Notes: generated by a model not told the origin, from the sequence alone. A stretch of 64,000 nt of DNA from Gammaproteobacteria bacterium (GCA_030431675.1 JAUIIV010000003.1:1-64000); one strand, 5' to 3'; positions 8,255 to 18,798 are shown, counted from the first letter of the stretch. A program made the numbers and translations.

Positions 8255-10894
8255 ATGACAGATATAGATCCAATAGAAACGCAGGAGTGGCTTGCGGCGC
8301 TGACTGATGTAAAAAAACATGATGGTCAAGAGCGTGTTGATTTCTTATTAAAAAAATTGGGAGTAAGCGATACCGTTGAGCTTAATACTCCATATATAAA
8401 CACAATACCAGTTGCTTCGCAGCCGCAATATCCAGGTGATCAGGAACTTGAGCGTAGTATACGCGCAGGTATTCGCTGGAATGCAGCCGCTATGGTGGTG
8501 CGGGCTAGTCAGAAGGATCTCGAATTAGGCGGGCATATTGGAACTTATGCATCTGCTGCCACATTGATAGAAGTGGGCTTTAATCATTTCTGGAGTGCGC
8601 CAACTGAAAGCTCCGGGGGTGATTTAATTTTCTTCCAAGGACATGCTTCTCCGGGTATCTATGCGCGTTCATTTTTAGAGGGTCGCTTGAGTGAAAAGCA
8701 GCTAGATAACTTTAGGCAAGAAGCTGCTGGGCGGGGTACAGGATTATCATCATATCCGCATCCCTGGTTAATGCCTGATTATTGGCAGTTTCCTACAGTG
8801 TCTATGGGACTTGGTCCTCTACAGGCTATCTACCAAGCGCGCATAGCTAAATATTTGTTGGCGCGGGACGTCATAAAAGACAGTAGTCAGAAAGTCTGGT
8901 GTTTTTGTGGTGACGGTGAAATGGACGAGCCAGAGTCACTGGGTGCGTTGTCTATCGCTAACCGCGAAAAACTGGATAATCTAATTTTTGTAGTAAATTG
9001 TAACTTGCAGCGTTTAGATGGCCCAGTGCGTGGTGATGGCAAAATAATTCAAGAATTAGAGGCAATATTTCATGGTAATGGTTGGAATGTTATTAAAGTT
9101 ATTTGGGGTAGTAATTGGGACCCACTGTTAGCTAAAGACAAAACAGGAATGTTAAAGCAACGCATGTTGGAAGTAGTTGACGGTGAATATCAAAATTATG
9201 CTACTGATACAGATGGTGCCTACATTCGTGAACATTTCTTCGGCAAATATCCTGAGTTGTTAGAGCTTGTTGCGGATATGAGTGATGAAGATTTGACTCG
9301 CTTGCAACGTGGTGGACATGATCCAGAAAAAATATATGCTGCATATAACGCAGCAGTAAAACATACTGGTGGCCCAACAGTAATTTTGGCGCAAACTGTC
9401 AAGGGTTACGGTCTAGGGAGTGCTGGTGAGGGACTTAATACGGCACACAATACTAAGAAAATGAATGAGGAGCAGCTTAAAGCTTTTAGAGATCGTTTTC
9501 ATATACCTGTGCCAGACCGTGGAATTGCAAAAGCTCCGTATTTAAAATTTGCTCCTAATAGCCCAGAAAAAAAATATTTGCAGCAAAGACGTGATGCCCT
9601 TAAAGGTTTTGTACCCCAAAGACGTGAAAAGACTGACGAAAATTTCATAGCTCCTGAGCTAAAAGTTTTTGATGCCTTACTAAAAAGTTCTGGCGATAGA
9701 ACTTTTTCCAGCACTACAGCTTTTGTGCGTATATTGTCACAACTATGTAAAGATAAAACATTTGGGTCACGTATAGTGCCTATTATTCCGGATGAAGCTA
9801 GAACTTTTGGTATGGAAGGTTTGTTTAGACAGTTAGGTATTTATGCACCTAGCGGACAGCTCTATACCCCGGTCGATTCAGGTCAGGTAATGTATTATAA
9901 AGAAGCTAAAGATGGCCAGTTATTAGAAGAAGGTATTAATGAAGCTGGAGCTTTTTCTTCTTGGTTAGCTTGTGCTACAAGTTATAGCGTACATAACAAA
10001 GCAATGTTGCCATTTTATACTTTCTACTCTATGTTCGGGTTCCAGAGAGTTGGCGATTTGTTATGGGCTGCTGGCGATTCTAGAGCACGTGGCTTTGTTA
10101 TGGGCGGTACTGCAGGTCGTACAACTTTGAACGGTGAAGGACTACAACATGAAGACGGTCAAAGCCAAATTATGGCTAGCTTTATTCCTAATTGTATTAG
10201 CTATGATCCAACCTTTAGTTATGAGCTAGCAGTAATTATTCAAGATGGCGTAAAACGCATGCTACAAGAACAAGAAGATGTTTTTTATTACATTACCCTA
10301 ATGAATGAGAACTATCCTCATCCTGAAATGCCAAAAGATGTAGAAGATGGAATTTTGCGTGGCATGTACAGATTACAGGGGCCCTCTATTAGCAGTGAAT
10401 TGCAAGTCCAGTTACTTGGTTCAGGGACTATCTTGTTAGAAGTAATAGCCGCAGCCAAGTTACTACAAGATGATTTTAAAGTGAGTGCTAGTGTGTGGAG
10501 TGCGACAAGCTTTAATCTCTTGGCACGTGATGGCCACAGTGCTGAGAGGTGGAATATGCTACATCCATTAGAGAAACCTAAGGTGCCATATGTCACTAAA
10601 TGCTTATTACAAACTAAAGCGCCAGTTATAGCGGCAACAGACTATATGCGTGCTTTTGCTGATCAAATAAGGCAGTTTGTACCACATTCATATACTGTGC
10701 TAGGTACCGATGGTTTTGGACGCAGTGATTCACGTGCAAATTTACGTAGTTTTTTTGCGGTAGATAGATACAATATTGTTGTTGCAGCACTTAAGAGTTT
10801 GGCTGATCAACAGAAAATAAAACCAGAAGTTGTACAGCAAGCAATTGTTAATTATAAGTTAAATCCAGATAATGTTATGCCAGGAATGCGGTAA
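8255..10894 (+). CDS. aceE: Pyruvate dehydrogenase E1 component, homodimeric type
   Basis: AceE decarboxylates pyruvate with thiamine diphosphate and reductively acetylates the lipoyl group of AceF. The 879-residue product matches the homodimeric gammaproteobacterial E1 in length (E. coli 887). The ThDP-binding motif runs from GDGEMDEPESLG to NCNLQRLDGPVRG (about residues 227-263). The N-terminal YINTIPVASQPQYPGD and the region DGQSQIMASFIPNCISYDP are also typical. The aceF ATG overlaps its last base, so the operon is tight. No PdhR-type operator was seen upstream. Confidence 0.97.
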   Translation: MTDIDPIETQEWLAALTDVKKHDGQERVDFLLKKLGVSDTVELNTPYINTIPVASQPQYPGDQELERSIRAGIRWNAAAMVVRASQKDLELGGHIGTYASAATLIEVGFNHFWSAPTESSGGDLIFFQGHASPGIYARSFLEGRLSEKQLDNFRQEAAGRGTGLSSYPHPWLMPDYWQFPTVSMGLGPLQAIYQARIAKYLLARDVIKDSSQKVWCFCGDGEMDEPESLGALSIANREKLDNLIFVVNCNLQRLDGPVRGDGKIIQELEAIFHGNGWNVIKVIWGSNWDPLLAKDKTGMLKQRMLEVVDGEYQNYATDTDGAYIREHFFGKYPELLELVADMSDEDLTRLQRGGHDPEKIYAAYNAAVKHTGGPTVILAQTVKGYGLGSAGEGLNTAHNTKKMNEEQLKAFRDRFHIPVPDRGIAKAPYLKFAPNSPEKKYLQQRRDALKGFVPQRREKTDENFIAPELKVFDALLKSSGDRTFSSTTAFVRILSQLCKDKTFGSRIVPIIPDEARTFGMEGLFRQLGIYAPSGQLYTPVDSGQVMYYKEAKDGQLLEEGINEAGAFSSWLACATSYSVHNKAMLPFYTFYSMFGFQRVGDLLWAAGDSRARGFVMGGTAGRTTLNGEGLQHEDGQSQIMASFIPNCISYDPTFSYELAVIIQDGVKRMLQEQEDVFYYITLMNENYPHPEMPKDVEDGILRGMYRLQGPSISSELQVQLLGSGTILLEVIAAAKLLQDDFKVSASVWSATSFNLLARDGHSAERWNMLHPLEKPKVPYVTKCLLQTKAPVIAATDYMRAFADQIRQFVPHSYTVLGTDGFGRSDSRANLRSFFAVDRYNIVVAALKSLADQQKIKPEVVQQAIVNYKLNPDNVMPGMR

Positions 10895-12165
10895 TGCTAG
10901 AAAAAATATTAGTTCCAGATATTGGTGATTATGCCGACGTAGATGTAATTGAAGTTACCGTTAAAGTTGGTGACACTATTGACAAAGAAGCAGAGCTGAT
11001 TTGTTTAGAAACAGATAAAGCCACTATGGAGATCCCATCTCCAAAAGCTGGTGTGGTAAAGCAACTATTAGTTAAAGTAGGGGATAAGGTCTCTAAGGAC
11101 AGCCCTATTTTGGAATTAGAAGTTGCAGATGGCTCTGCGGCAAAACCAGCAGCACAAAAAACTGCTGCTAAGAAGCCAGCTCCAGCTAAAGAACCAAAAG
11201 AGCCAGTAAAGACTGCGAAGCAGCAGGCCTCACAAGCTGAGCCCCCTAAAAAGAGCGCTCCGGTTGGTAAAGTAGGTGATGGTTATGCAGGGCCTGGCAC
11301 ACGCAGGTTTGCCCGTGAATTAGGGGTGAATTTGAAGCAAGTTCCCGGCACCGGTCGTAAAGGTCGGGTTATGACACCTGATGTAAAATCTTATGTGCAA
11401 GATGCTATGCAAGGCGGTGGTGCGGGTATGCAGGTGGCTAGTTTGCCACAAGTAGACTTTACCAAGTTTGGTGCTTGTGAGTTAAAGCCGCTTGGTAGAA
11501 TTCAGAAGAAATCTGGGGCTTTTCTTCATGCGAGTTGGGTAAACATACCTCATGTTACGCAATTTGATGAGGCAGATATAACAGAACTAGAGATTTTTAG
11601 AAAAGGTCAGAAAGAAATAGCTGCTAAGCAAGGTCTTAAGTTAACTCCAATGGTATTCTTGTTAAAGGCAGTTGTTGCATGTTTAAAAGAATTCCCAAAA
11701 TTTAATACTTCACTCACTACAGATGGTGAACAGTTAGTCTACAAAAAATACTACAACGTAGGTGTTGCAGTTGATACGCCAAATGGTTTGGTCGTACCTG
11801 TTATTAAGGATGTAGATAGCAAAGGATTATTTGAACTAGCTGCTGATTTAGGTGAGGTGAGTAAACGTGCTCGTGAAGGTAAGCTTTCTGGCGCAGATAT
11901 GCAAGGTGGGTGTTTTACTATCTCCAGTTTGGGTGGTATAGGCGGTACGGCTTTTACACCGATTGTTAATGCTCCAGAGGTGGCAATTCTAGGTGTGTCT
12001 AAATCACAGCAAAAACCAGTTTGGGAAAAGGATAAGTTTGTACCGCGTTTAATGTTGCCAGTGTCTCTATCATATGATCATAGAGTTATTGATGGGGCAG
12101 ATGCAGTGCGGTTTACAACCTACATGGTTAATTTATTAGCAGATATACGCAGATTACTATTATAG
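10894..12165 (+). CDS. aceF: Pyruvate dehydrogenase E2, dihydrolipoyl acetyltransferase
   Basis: AceF forms the core of the pyruvate dehydrogenase complex and passes the acetyl group to CoA. Domain order in the 423-residue product: one lipoyl domain (residues 1-75, lipoylated Lys42 in ETDKATMEIPSP), an Ala/Pro/Lys linker, a peripheral-subunit-binding domain (GPGTRRFARELGVNLKQVPG) and the catalytic domain with the HRVIDG active-site motif near the C-terminus. E. coli AceF has three lipoyl domains and about 630 residues, so this is a single-lipoyl form. It is 9 bases upstream of lpd. Confidence 0.97.
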   Translation: MLEKILVPDIGDYADVDVIEVTVKVGDTIDKEAELICLETDKATMEIPSPKAGVVKQLLVKVGDKVSKDSPILELEVADGSAAKPAAQKTAAKKPAPAKEPKEPVKTAKQQASQAEPPKKSAPVGKVGDGYAGPGTRRFARELGVNLKQVPGTGRKGRVMTPDVKSYVQDAMQGGGAGMQVASLPQVDFTKFGACELKPLGRIQKKSGAFLHASWVNIPHVTQFDEADITELEIFRKGQKEIAAKQGLKLTPMVFLLKAVVACLKEFPKFNTSLTTDGEQLVYKKYYNVGVAVDTPNGLVVPVIKDVDSKGLFELAADLGEVSKRAREGKLSGADMQGGCFTISSLGGIGGTAFTPIVNAPEVAILGVSKSQQKPVWEKDKFVPRLMLPVSLSYDHRVIDGADAVRFTTYMVNLLADIRRLLL

Positions 12166-12174
12166 GGGAACACA

Positions 12175-13584
12175 ATGGAGACGGAAGTCGTTGTTATTGG
12201 CTCTGGACCAGGCGGGTATACTGCAGCTTTTCGTGCTGCAGATTTAGGCAAAAAGGTTACTTTAATTGAATATTATCCAACTTTGGGTGGTGTTTGTTTG
12301 AACGTAGGCTGTATTCCCTCCAAAGCACTACTACATGCTGCAAAGATAATGTGTGAAGCTGACGAAGCAAAAGATATGGGTATTACTTTAGGTAAACCAA
12401 AAGTAGACTTAAAAAAATTACGAGAGTGGGTAGAGAAACAAACTATCAATAAGCTAACCGGCGGTTTGTCTGCTTTAGCCAAAAAGCGCAAGGTTACTGT
12501 AGTACAGGGGCATGCAGAGTTTTTGTCGAGTAAGGCATTACAGATAACTAAGACAGATGGCTCTACAGAAGAGTTAAAATTTGTTGATGCAATTATTGCG
12601 GTTGGCTCACGTCCAATAAAACTGCCATTTTTGCCAGATGACCCACGCATTATGGATTCTACCGGTGCTTTACAGATTGCTGATTTGCCAGAAGACTTAT
12701 TAATTATTGGCGGTGGTATAATTGGTATGGAAATGGGCACCGTATATGATGCGCTCGGCTCAAAAGTAACAGTTGTCGAATTACTAGATAATATTTTAGG
12801 CAATGTCGATAAAGACTTAGCTGCTCCACTTTATAAGCGTATGCAGAAGCGGTTTAAAAGCTTTATGCTTAGCACTAAGGTTACCAAGGTGGAAGCTAAA
12901 AAAGATGGTTTATATGTAACTTTTGAAGGAAAGGAAGCTCCTGCCAGCCCGGTTAGATTTGATAAGATATTATCATGTGTTGGTAGAACGCCTAATAGTA
13001 AAGAAGTAAAAGCAGAAAAAGCTGGTGTAAATGTTGATGAGCGTGGGTTCATTGCTGTAGATAAGCAACAGAGAACAAATGTCGCAAATATCTATGCTAT
13101 TGGTGATGTAGTTGGTAATCCAATGTTAGCGCATAAAGCCATCCCCGAGGGCAAAATAGCTGCAGAGGTTATAGCTGGTAAGCAACACTATTTTGAACCC
13201 TTATGCATTCCTAATGTCGCTTACACTGACCCTGAGGTCGCCTGGACTGGTCTTACGGAGAATGAAGCTAAAGCTAAAGGCATAGAATATGAAAAAGGTA
13301 CTTTTCCTTGGATTGCAAGTGGGCGTTCTTTAGCTCTTGGTAGGGATGAGGGTGTCACTAAAATATTAGTTGATCCTAAAACAAATCGAGTATTAGGTGC
13401 GGGTATAGTCGGAGCTAATGCTGGTGATTTGATTGCTGAGGTAGGCTTAGCTATAGAAATGGGCTGTGATATAGAAGACATAGCATTAACGATTCATCCT
13501 CATCCTACTTTGTCAGAGACAGTAGCGCAGGCTGCAGAAATTATTGATGGTACGATTACTGATTTATATATGCCTAAAAAATAA
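12175..13584 (+). CDS. lpd: Dihydrolipoyl dehydrogenase (E3)
   Basis: Lpd reoxidises dihydrolipoamide on AceF with FAD and NAD+. The 469-residue product has the N-terminal FAD-binding GSGPGGYTAAFRAADLG, the redox disulfide Cys41/Cys46 (GGVCLNVGCIPSK), an NAD-binding glycine motif (IIGGGIIGMEMGTVY) and the C-terminal dimer-domain His-Glu catalytic pair (HPHPTLSE). Length is standard. It is third in the aceE-aceF-lpd operon and probably also serves the 2-oxoglutarate dehydrogenase complex. Confidence 0.97.
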   Translation: METEVVVIGSGPGGYTAAFRAADLGKKVTLIEYYPTLGGVCLNVGCIPSKALLHAAKIMCEADEAKDMGITLGKPKVDLKKLREWVEKQTINKLTGGLSALAKKRKVTVVQGHAEFLSSKALQITKTDGSTEELKFVDAIIAVGSRPIKLPFLPDDPRIMDSTGALQIADLPEDLLIIGGGIIGMEMGTVYDALGSKVTVVELLDNILGNVDKDLAAPLYKRMQKRFKSFMLSTKVTKVEAKKDGLYVTFEGKEAPASPVRFDKILSCVGRTPNSKEVKAEKAGVNVDERGFIAVDKQQRTNVANIYAIGDVVGNPMLAHKAIPEGKIAAEVIAGKQHYFEPLCIPNVAYTDPEVAWTGLTENEAKAKGIEYEKGTFPWIASGRSLALGRDEGVTKILVDPKTNRVLGAGIVGANAGDLIAEVGLAIEMGCDIEDIALTIHPHPTLSETVAQAAEIIDGTITDLYMPKK

Positions 13585-13594
13585 GGGATGATTT

Positions 13595-14761
13595 GTGCAA
13601 CAAAAGGCTTTGGCCTGCCCAAACTTTGAAGAGATTGTTTATCTTTTTCAAGGTGGGGGCGCTTTAGGAGCTTTTCAGGTTGGGGTGTATCAGGCTCTGC
13701 GAGAAGCAGGGTATATGCCAAATTGGATGGTAGGTATATCTATTGGCGCCATGAATGCAGCTATTATTGCTGGTAACCCTCATGCCGAACGTATGGATCG
13801 GATGTATCAGTTTTGGGATTTAATTACCCATAATATTGAACCTCTAAATCTTATTCATGATGAAGATAACGTAAGTTATATTCAAGCTTATAATCACTTT
13901 AGCGCCATGCGCTCACTAAGCTTTGGCCAACAAAACTTTTTTAACACTGTGGGCCACAACCCATGGTTGTTACAAGATAAAACACCAGATCAGATAAGTT
14001 TTTATAATACTGATGCTTTAGTTGATACCCTCAAGCAAGTAATAGACTTTGATTACCTGAATGCAGCTCATACGCGTTTGAGTTTGGGGGCTGTAGATAT
14101 TGAGACTGGTAAATTAAAATTCTTTGATAATACAAAGCAAGAGATCACGGTAGATCACATTCGTGCGAGTTGTGCATTACCTCCTGGATTTCCAGCAGTA
14201 GAAATAGATGGTAGGTATTATTGGGATGGTGGATTGTATTCTAACACTCCGTTAATCACAGTAATTAATGAGCGGCCATTAAAGAATAGGTTATGTTTTT
14301 TAGTCGACCTGTTTGACTCTACCGGGTTGTTGCCCAGTAATATGGATGAAGTATTAGAGCGAGCGAAAGATATTAACTATTCAGGCCACATAGATCTATT
14401 GCTAGATTATTACGATTTGCAGCTTATGATACAAAAGAGCATAGCAAATAGTTGTAGTAAATTACCAAGTGATATTATTGCTCAGCCCTATATGCAAGAT
14501 TTGCTAGAGCTAGGTGATGAGCATAATGTACATTTGACTAAAATTGTATATCGAGCACATAAAAATGATATGAACTCAAAAGGGTATGAATTCTCTGATT
14601 TTAGTGCAAGGCGCAGAATTGTTGAGGGCTATCGCTATACTAAAGAACTAGTAAGTGATCCTGAGTGGTGGCGTAAACGTGATAGTAATCTTGGTAACAT
14701 TTTACATAGTACACCAGATGACTGTCATATTGTTATTGGCGATTGCGCATGTAAGAAGTAG
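13595..14761 (+). CDS. Patatin-like phospholipase
   Basis: The 388-residue product has all patatin-family elements: the oxyanion glycine loop (FQGGGALGAF, residues 19-28), the nucleophile elbow GISIG (Ser49) and the DGG dyad (Asp about 210, in YYWDGGLYSN). The C-terminal half resembles the DUF3734 extension found in many proteobacterial patatins. There is no signal peptide. The start is GTG at 13595, 10 bases after the lpd stop, so it is probably co-transcribed with the pyruvate dehydrogenase genes. Role could be membrane lipid turnover or, in a Dot/Icm bacterium, a secreted lipase; the sequence does not decide. Confidence 0.9.
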   Translation: MQQKALACPNFEEIVYLFQGGGALGAFQVGVYQALREAGYMPNWMVGISIGAMNAAIIAGNPHAERMDRMYQFWDLITHNIEPLNLIHDEDNVSYIQAYNHFSAMRSLSFGQQNFFNTVGHNPWLLQDKTPDQISFYNTDALVDTLKQVIDFDYLNAAHTRLSLGAVDIETGKLKFFDNTKQEITVDHIRASCALPPGFPAVEIDGRYYWDGGLYSNTPLITVINERPLKNRLCFLVDLFDSTGLLPSNMDEVLERAKDINYSGHIDLLLDYYDLQLMIQKSIANSCSKLPSDIIAQPYMQDLLELGDEHNVHLTKIVYRAHKNDMNSKGYEFSDFSARRRIVEGYRYTKELVSDPEWWRKRDSNLGNILHSTPDDCHIVIGDCACKK

Positions 14762-14808
14762 TAGCGCTACTAGGTTATCACGCGACTATTAATTAATTTG
14801 GGGGAGCT

Positions 14809-17800
14809 GTGGCTAATGCGGATTTTTTGGTTGACTTGCCAATTGAGCGTGAACAAATATATAAAGCATACAGAGGTGATGAGGCAGCTGTTATAGAACA
14901 ATTGCTTGATGAAGCTAAATTAGAGCCTATCCAACTTGAAAATATTCGCAATACAGCACGCAAATTTGTTACAGATGTGAGACGTCGCCGGGTTGGTAAA
15001 AGCGGCTTAGATGCATTTTTGTTTGAATATGATTTATCTAGTGAAGAAGGTGTGGCTCTTATGTGCTTGGCGGAAGCATTGTTGCGTATTCCTGACAGTT
15101 CTACGGCAGATAGTATTATTCGTGATAAACTGACAGCGCAAGACTGGGAGCAGCATTTAGGTAAGAGTAAATCTACTTTTGTTAATGCGGCAACATGGGC
15201 ATTAATGCTAACAGGCAAGGTTATGAGCCCTGCTGAAATTAGTCCCATAAACTTATCTGCAGTGGTGCACAAATTAGTGCAACGTGGCGGTGAGCCTATT
15301 GTACGTGAGGCAGTAATGCAAGCGATGCGCATTTTGGGTAAACAGTTCGTCATGGGAGAAACTATAGAAAAAGCCACTGTGCGTGCCAAAGAGCATGAAA
15401 AAAAAGGTTTTTCATATAGTTATGACATGTTGGGTGAGGAAGCAATTACCCAGCCAGATGCAGACCGATATTTTGCAAACTATATGCATGCAATTACTGT
15501 TTTGGGTGATACTAGTACCGAGCAGGATATTTATGCTTCGCCGGGAATTTCTGTCAAACTATCTGCTCTGCATCCTAGATATAGTTGGGATCAACGTACA
15601 CGCGTTTTATCAGAATTGTATCCCAGGATAAAAGAATTGGCAGTAGCTGCTAAAAATGCACAAATAGGTTTTACTATAGATGCAGAAGAAGCAGAGCGAT
15701 TAGATCTTTCTCTTGATATTATTGAAAAATTAGTTGCTGATTCTGATTTGCAAGATTGGGCAGGTTTTGGTATTGCAGTACAAGCATATCAGAAGAGAGC
15801 ACCACTGGTAGTAGATTATATTATTAATCTAGCTCGTAAGCATGAGCGTAGAATAATGTTGCGTTTAGTAAAAGGAGCTTACTGGGATGCAGAAATTAAA
15901 TGGTCACAAGAGAAAGGATTAACAGGATATCCAGTTTTTACACGTAAAGCTTCGACTGATATCTGTTATATAGCTTGTGTTAAAAAGATCTTGGCTGCGA
16001 CTGATGTATTATATCCCCAGTTTGCTACGCATAATGCTTATTCGGTTGCATTGGTTTTAGAATTGGCCGGGGATTACAAAGATTATGAGTTCCAGTGTCT
16101 ACATGGTATGGGTGATGCTTTATACGCGAGTATAGTTGGTAATGAACAATATGATTTGCCGTGTCGCATTTATGCACCAGTTGGTGTGCATAAAGATTTA
16201 CTCCCATATTTGGTTAGGCGATTATTAGAGAATGGCGCGAATACCTCATTTGTAAATCGTATTGTTGATGAAAAGGCACCTATTGAAGATTTAATTGGCT
16301 CACCATGTGAAAAAATTGCTGATCTATCTTTTAAGCCACATCCAAAGATTCCGTTACCAGTAGCTATTTATGGTGAAGAGCGACCAAATTCACTAGGAAT
16401 AGATTTTACTAATCCCTTGGAGTACGGACAATTATTAAGTGATCTTAATACACACTTAGAAGCTCCTAATTTTAGCCGGCCAGTAGATTTTAATCAGGAA
16501 GAGGTATCTGCAGTTATAGATAGAGCAGCTGCTGCGCAACAAGCTTGGTGTCTGGTAACAACTGCAGACAGAGTTAAGTATTTACGCAGTATGGCACGTT
16601 TGTTGGAGCAAGACACAAATCAGTTGATGTATGCGATTATTCATGAAGGTAAGCGGACAATTGCGGACGCAATGGCAGAATTGCGTGAAGCTATAGATTT
16701 TTGTTGGTATTATGCAGAGCGAGCAGAGGGTGACTTTACCGAACAGGTATTAACTGGCCCTACTGGTGAATTAAATCGCTATAGCTTGCATGGACGCGGC
16801 ATAGTGGCGTGTATTAGTCCCTGGAATTTCCCACTAGCTATTTTTCTTGGTCAAGTAGCCGCTGCATTACTTGCTGGCAATGTTGTCTTAGCCAAGCCTG
16901 CGGGGCAAACTCCGGGCATTGCAGCTATGGCAGTGGTATTATTACATCGTGCTGGTATCCCAGAGGATGTAGTGCAGTTAGTTCCTGGCTATGGCAGCAT
17001 TGCTGGCGAGTCATTAATTAATGACAAGAGAATTAGGGCTTATATATTTACTGGTTCGACTGCGACTGCTAGGCATATAAACCAAGTATTAGCCAATCGA
17101 GATGGTCCAATAGTGCCGTTTATTGCTGAGACCGGCGGCCAGAATGCTATGTTGGTAGATTCATCAGCACTGCCTGAGCAGGTTATTAAAGATATAATTC
17201 TTAGTGCCTTTGGCAGTGCAGGTCAGCGATGTTCTTCGCTACGAGTTTTGTATGTGCAAGATGATGTAGCAGAACATATGTTGCAGATGCTAGCTGGGGC
17301 TATGGACCAACTAGTTATTGGTGATCCATTTGAATTAGCTACGGATATTGGTCCGGTTATTGATCAGGTAGCCTTAGATAAACTAATTGAGCATCGTGAA
17401 TTAATGAAGCGCGAGGCACGCTTAATTCATGCTTGCAAGTTGCCGGATAATTTAGAAGGTACATTTTTTGCGCCTTGTGCTTTTGAGATAGATTCTATTT
17501 TACAGTTGAAGGGAGAAGTTTTTGGACCAATCTTGCATGTGGTGCGTTATAGAGCAAGTGATCTAGATAGAGTTTTAGATGATATTAATACTGTGGGATT
17601 TGGATTAACTTTAGGGATCCATAGCCGGGTAGATTCTATGGCAGAATATATCATCAAGCGCGTGCGGGTGGGTAATATCTATGTTAATCGCAATATGATT
17701 GGTGCTGTAGTTGGTGTGCAGCCGTTTGGTGGTGAAGGTTTATCAGGCACGGGTCCCAAGGCTGGGGGGCAGTATTATCTACCACGTTTAGCCAATGAAC

Positions 17801-17868
17801 AGTCGGTTAGCATCAATACTGCAGCCACTGGTGGTAATGCAAGCTTGATGTGTTTACAAGAAGATTAA
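14809..17868 (+). CDS. putA: Bifunctional proline dehydrogenase / 1-pyrroline-5-carboxylate dehydrogenase
   Basis: PutA oxidises proline to glutamate in two steps on one chain (FAD, then NAD+). The 1019-residue product has the proline dehydrogenase barrel in the first half (GISVKLSALHPRY, RLVKGAYWDAEIK) and an aldehyde dehydrogenase domain in the second (SPWNFPLAIFLGQ, ETGGQNAM, catalytic Cys in SAGQRCSSLRVL). The N-terminal ribbon-helix-helix DNA-binding domain of enteric PutA is absent, so it should not regulate its own operon. The start is GTG with GGGGAG close upstream. It ends 4 bases inside the convergent bamD. Confidence 0.96.
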   Translation: MANADFLVDLPIEREQIYKAYRGDEAAVIEQLLDEAKLEPIQLENIRNTARKFVTDVRRRRVGKSGLDAFLFEYDLSSEEGVALMCLAEALLRIPDSSTADSIIRDKLTAQDWEQHLGKSKSTFVNAATWALMLTGKVMSPAEISPINLSAVVHKLVQRGGEPIVREAVMQAMRILGKQFVMGETIEKATVRAKEHEKKGFSYSYDMLGEEAITQPDADRYFANYMHAITVLGDTSTEQDIYASPGISVKLSALHPRYSWDQRTRVLSELYPRIKELAVAAKNAQIGFTIDAEEAERLDLSLDIIEKLVADSDLQDWAGFGIAVQAYQKRAPLVVDYIINLARKHERRIMLRLVKGAYWDAEIKWSQEKGLTGYPVFTRKASTDICYIACVKKILAATDVLYPQFATHNAYSVALVLELAGDYKDYEFQCLHGMGDALYASIVGNEQYDLPCRIYAPVGVHKDLLPYLVRRLLENGANTSFVNRIVDEKAPIEDLIGSPCEKIADLSFKPHPKIPLPVAIYGEERPNSLGIDFTNPLEYGQLLSDLNTHLEAPNFSRPVDFNQEEVSAVIDRAAAAQQAWCLVTTADRVKYLRSMARLLEQDTNQLMYAIIHEGKRTIADAMAELREAIDFCWYYAERAEGDFTEQVLTGPTGELNRYSLHGRGIVACISPWNFPLAIFLGQVAAALLAGNVVLAKPAGQTPGIAAMAVVLLHRAGIPEDVVQLVPGYGSIAGESLINDKRIRAYIFTGSTATARHINQVLANRDGPIVPFIAETGGQNAMLVDSSALPEQVIKDIILSAFGSAGQRCSSLRVLYVQDDVAEHMLQMLAGAMDQLVIGDPFELATDIGPVIDQVALDKLIEHRELMKREARLIHACKLPDNLEGTFFAPCAFEIDSILQLKGEVFGPILHVVRYRASDLDRVLDDINTVGFGLTLGIHSRVDSMAEYIIKRVRVGNIYVNRNMIGAVVGVQPFGGEGLSGTGPKAGGQYYLPRLANEQSVSINTAATGGNASLMCLQED

Positions 17869-18665
17869 GGGTTATCTTTTGGCATTGCGCTAGGGATCTT
17901 GTTGTATTCGTGATACTTAGGATAATTAGTTTCTAGCATTTGCATAGCTTCTTCTGCTTCTTTAGGCATACCCATTGAATGGTACGTTTTGTGCATGACT
18001 AACAAAGCTTTTGGGGCTGCCTCAGTTTGTGGAAATTGATTTACAACATAGCCAGCACGATTGGCAGCTGCTAGTGAAGCACCTTGCTTTAAATACCAAT
18101 TTGCAACACTTAAGTTGTGATCTGCTAATTGTTCACGCAATTTAATCATACGTTGACGTGCGTCATAAGCATACTTGGAGTTCGGAAATTTTTCTAAAAA
18201 AGTCTTAAAGTCATCAAATCCTTGTTGCGCAAACTGCGAGGAGCGCAGTGATCTATCTAGAGGGAAAGCTCTAAATGCTAGGCTATAGTTTTCATTATAA
18301 TTAACGACACCTTTCATGTAATAAGCAAAATCAACATGTTCATGTCTTGGGTGCATGCGGATAAATCTATCTGCAGCGGCCAATGCACCTGCTTCTTCAT
18401 TGCCATAGGCGTAGGCATGTATTAAGGCAAGTTGTCCTTTATCGGTGTACTCTCCGTATGGATAGTGTGCTTCTAAAGCATCAAAATATTTAATTGCTTG
18501 ACCGTAATTTTTCTTTTGCGCCATTGCTTTGCCATTTTCATATAGCTCTTGTGCAGTCATATCTTTGTATGGATCTTTTGATTTGCACCCAATTAGCCCA
18601 ATGCAGCTTAATGCTATTAAACACAGAATGGTGGTTGATTGTAGAAGTTTTTTCAAGATATTCAC
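17865..18665 (-). CDS. bamD: Outer-membrane assembly lipoprotein BamD
   Basis: BamD is the essential lipoprotein partner of BamA in beta-barrel insertion. The 266-residue product has a lipoprotein signal (LIGC, acylated Cys at about residue 27) and five TPR-like repeats starting at AQELYENGKAMAQKKNYGQA. Length is close to E. coli BamD (245). It is divergent from rluD, the conserved gammaproteobacterial arrangement, with the shared promoter region at about 18666-18798. The stop overlaps the putA stop by 4 bases on the opposite strand. Confidence 0.95.
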   Translation of the reverse strand: MNILKKLLQSTTILCLIALSCIGLIGCKSKDPYKDMTAQELYENGKAMAQKKNYGQAIKYFDALEAHYPYGEYTDKGQLALIHAYAYGNEEAGALAAADRFIRMHPRHEHVDFAYYMKGVVNYNENYSLAFRAFPLDRSLRSSQFAQQGFDDFKTFLEKFPNSKYAYDARQRMIKLREQLADHNLSVANWYLKQGASLAAANRAGYVVNQFPQTEAAPKALLVMHKTYHSMGMPKEAEEAMQMLETNYPKYHEYNKIPSAMPKDNP

Positions 18666-18798
18666 CTAAATTATATGTGCCCTGGATGCACGAGCTAATA
18701 AATATTTGCAAAGAATGCCGCATTTTAACTTAGCCCCAGGCGCCGCGCAACAGCTCGATGTTGACAGTTTTCTTACTTTGTGTTTGAATAGCGGGATT

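Noticed and set aside
14793..15389. Open frame of 198 codons on the minus strand over putA
   Set aside because: Antisense to the conserved proline dehydrogenase domain; no ribosome-binding site or recognisable domain.
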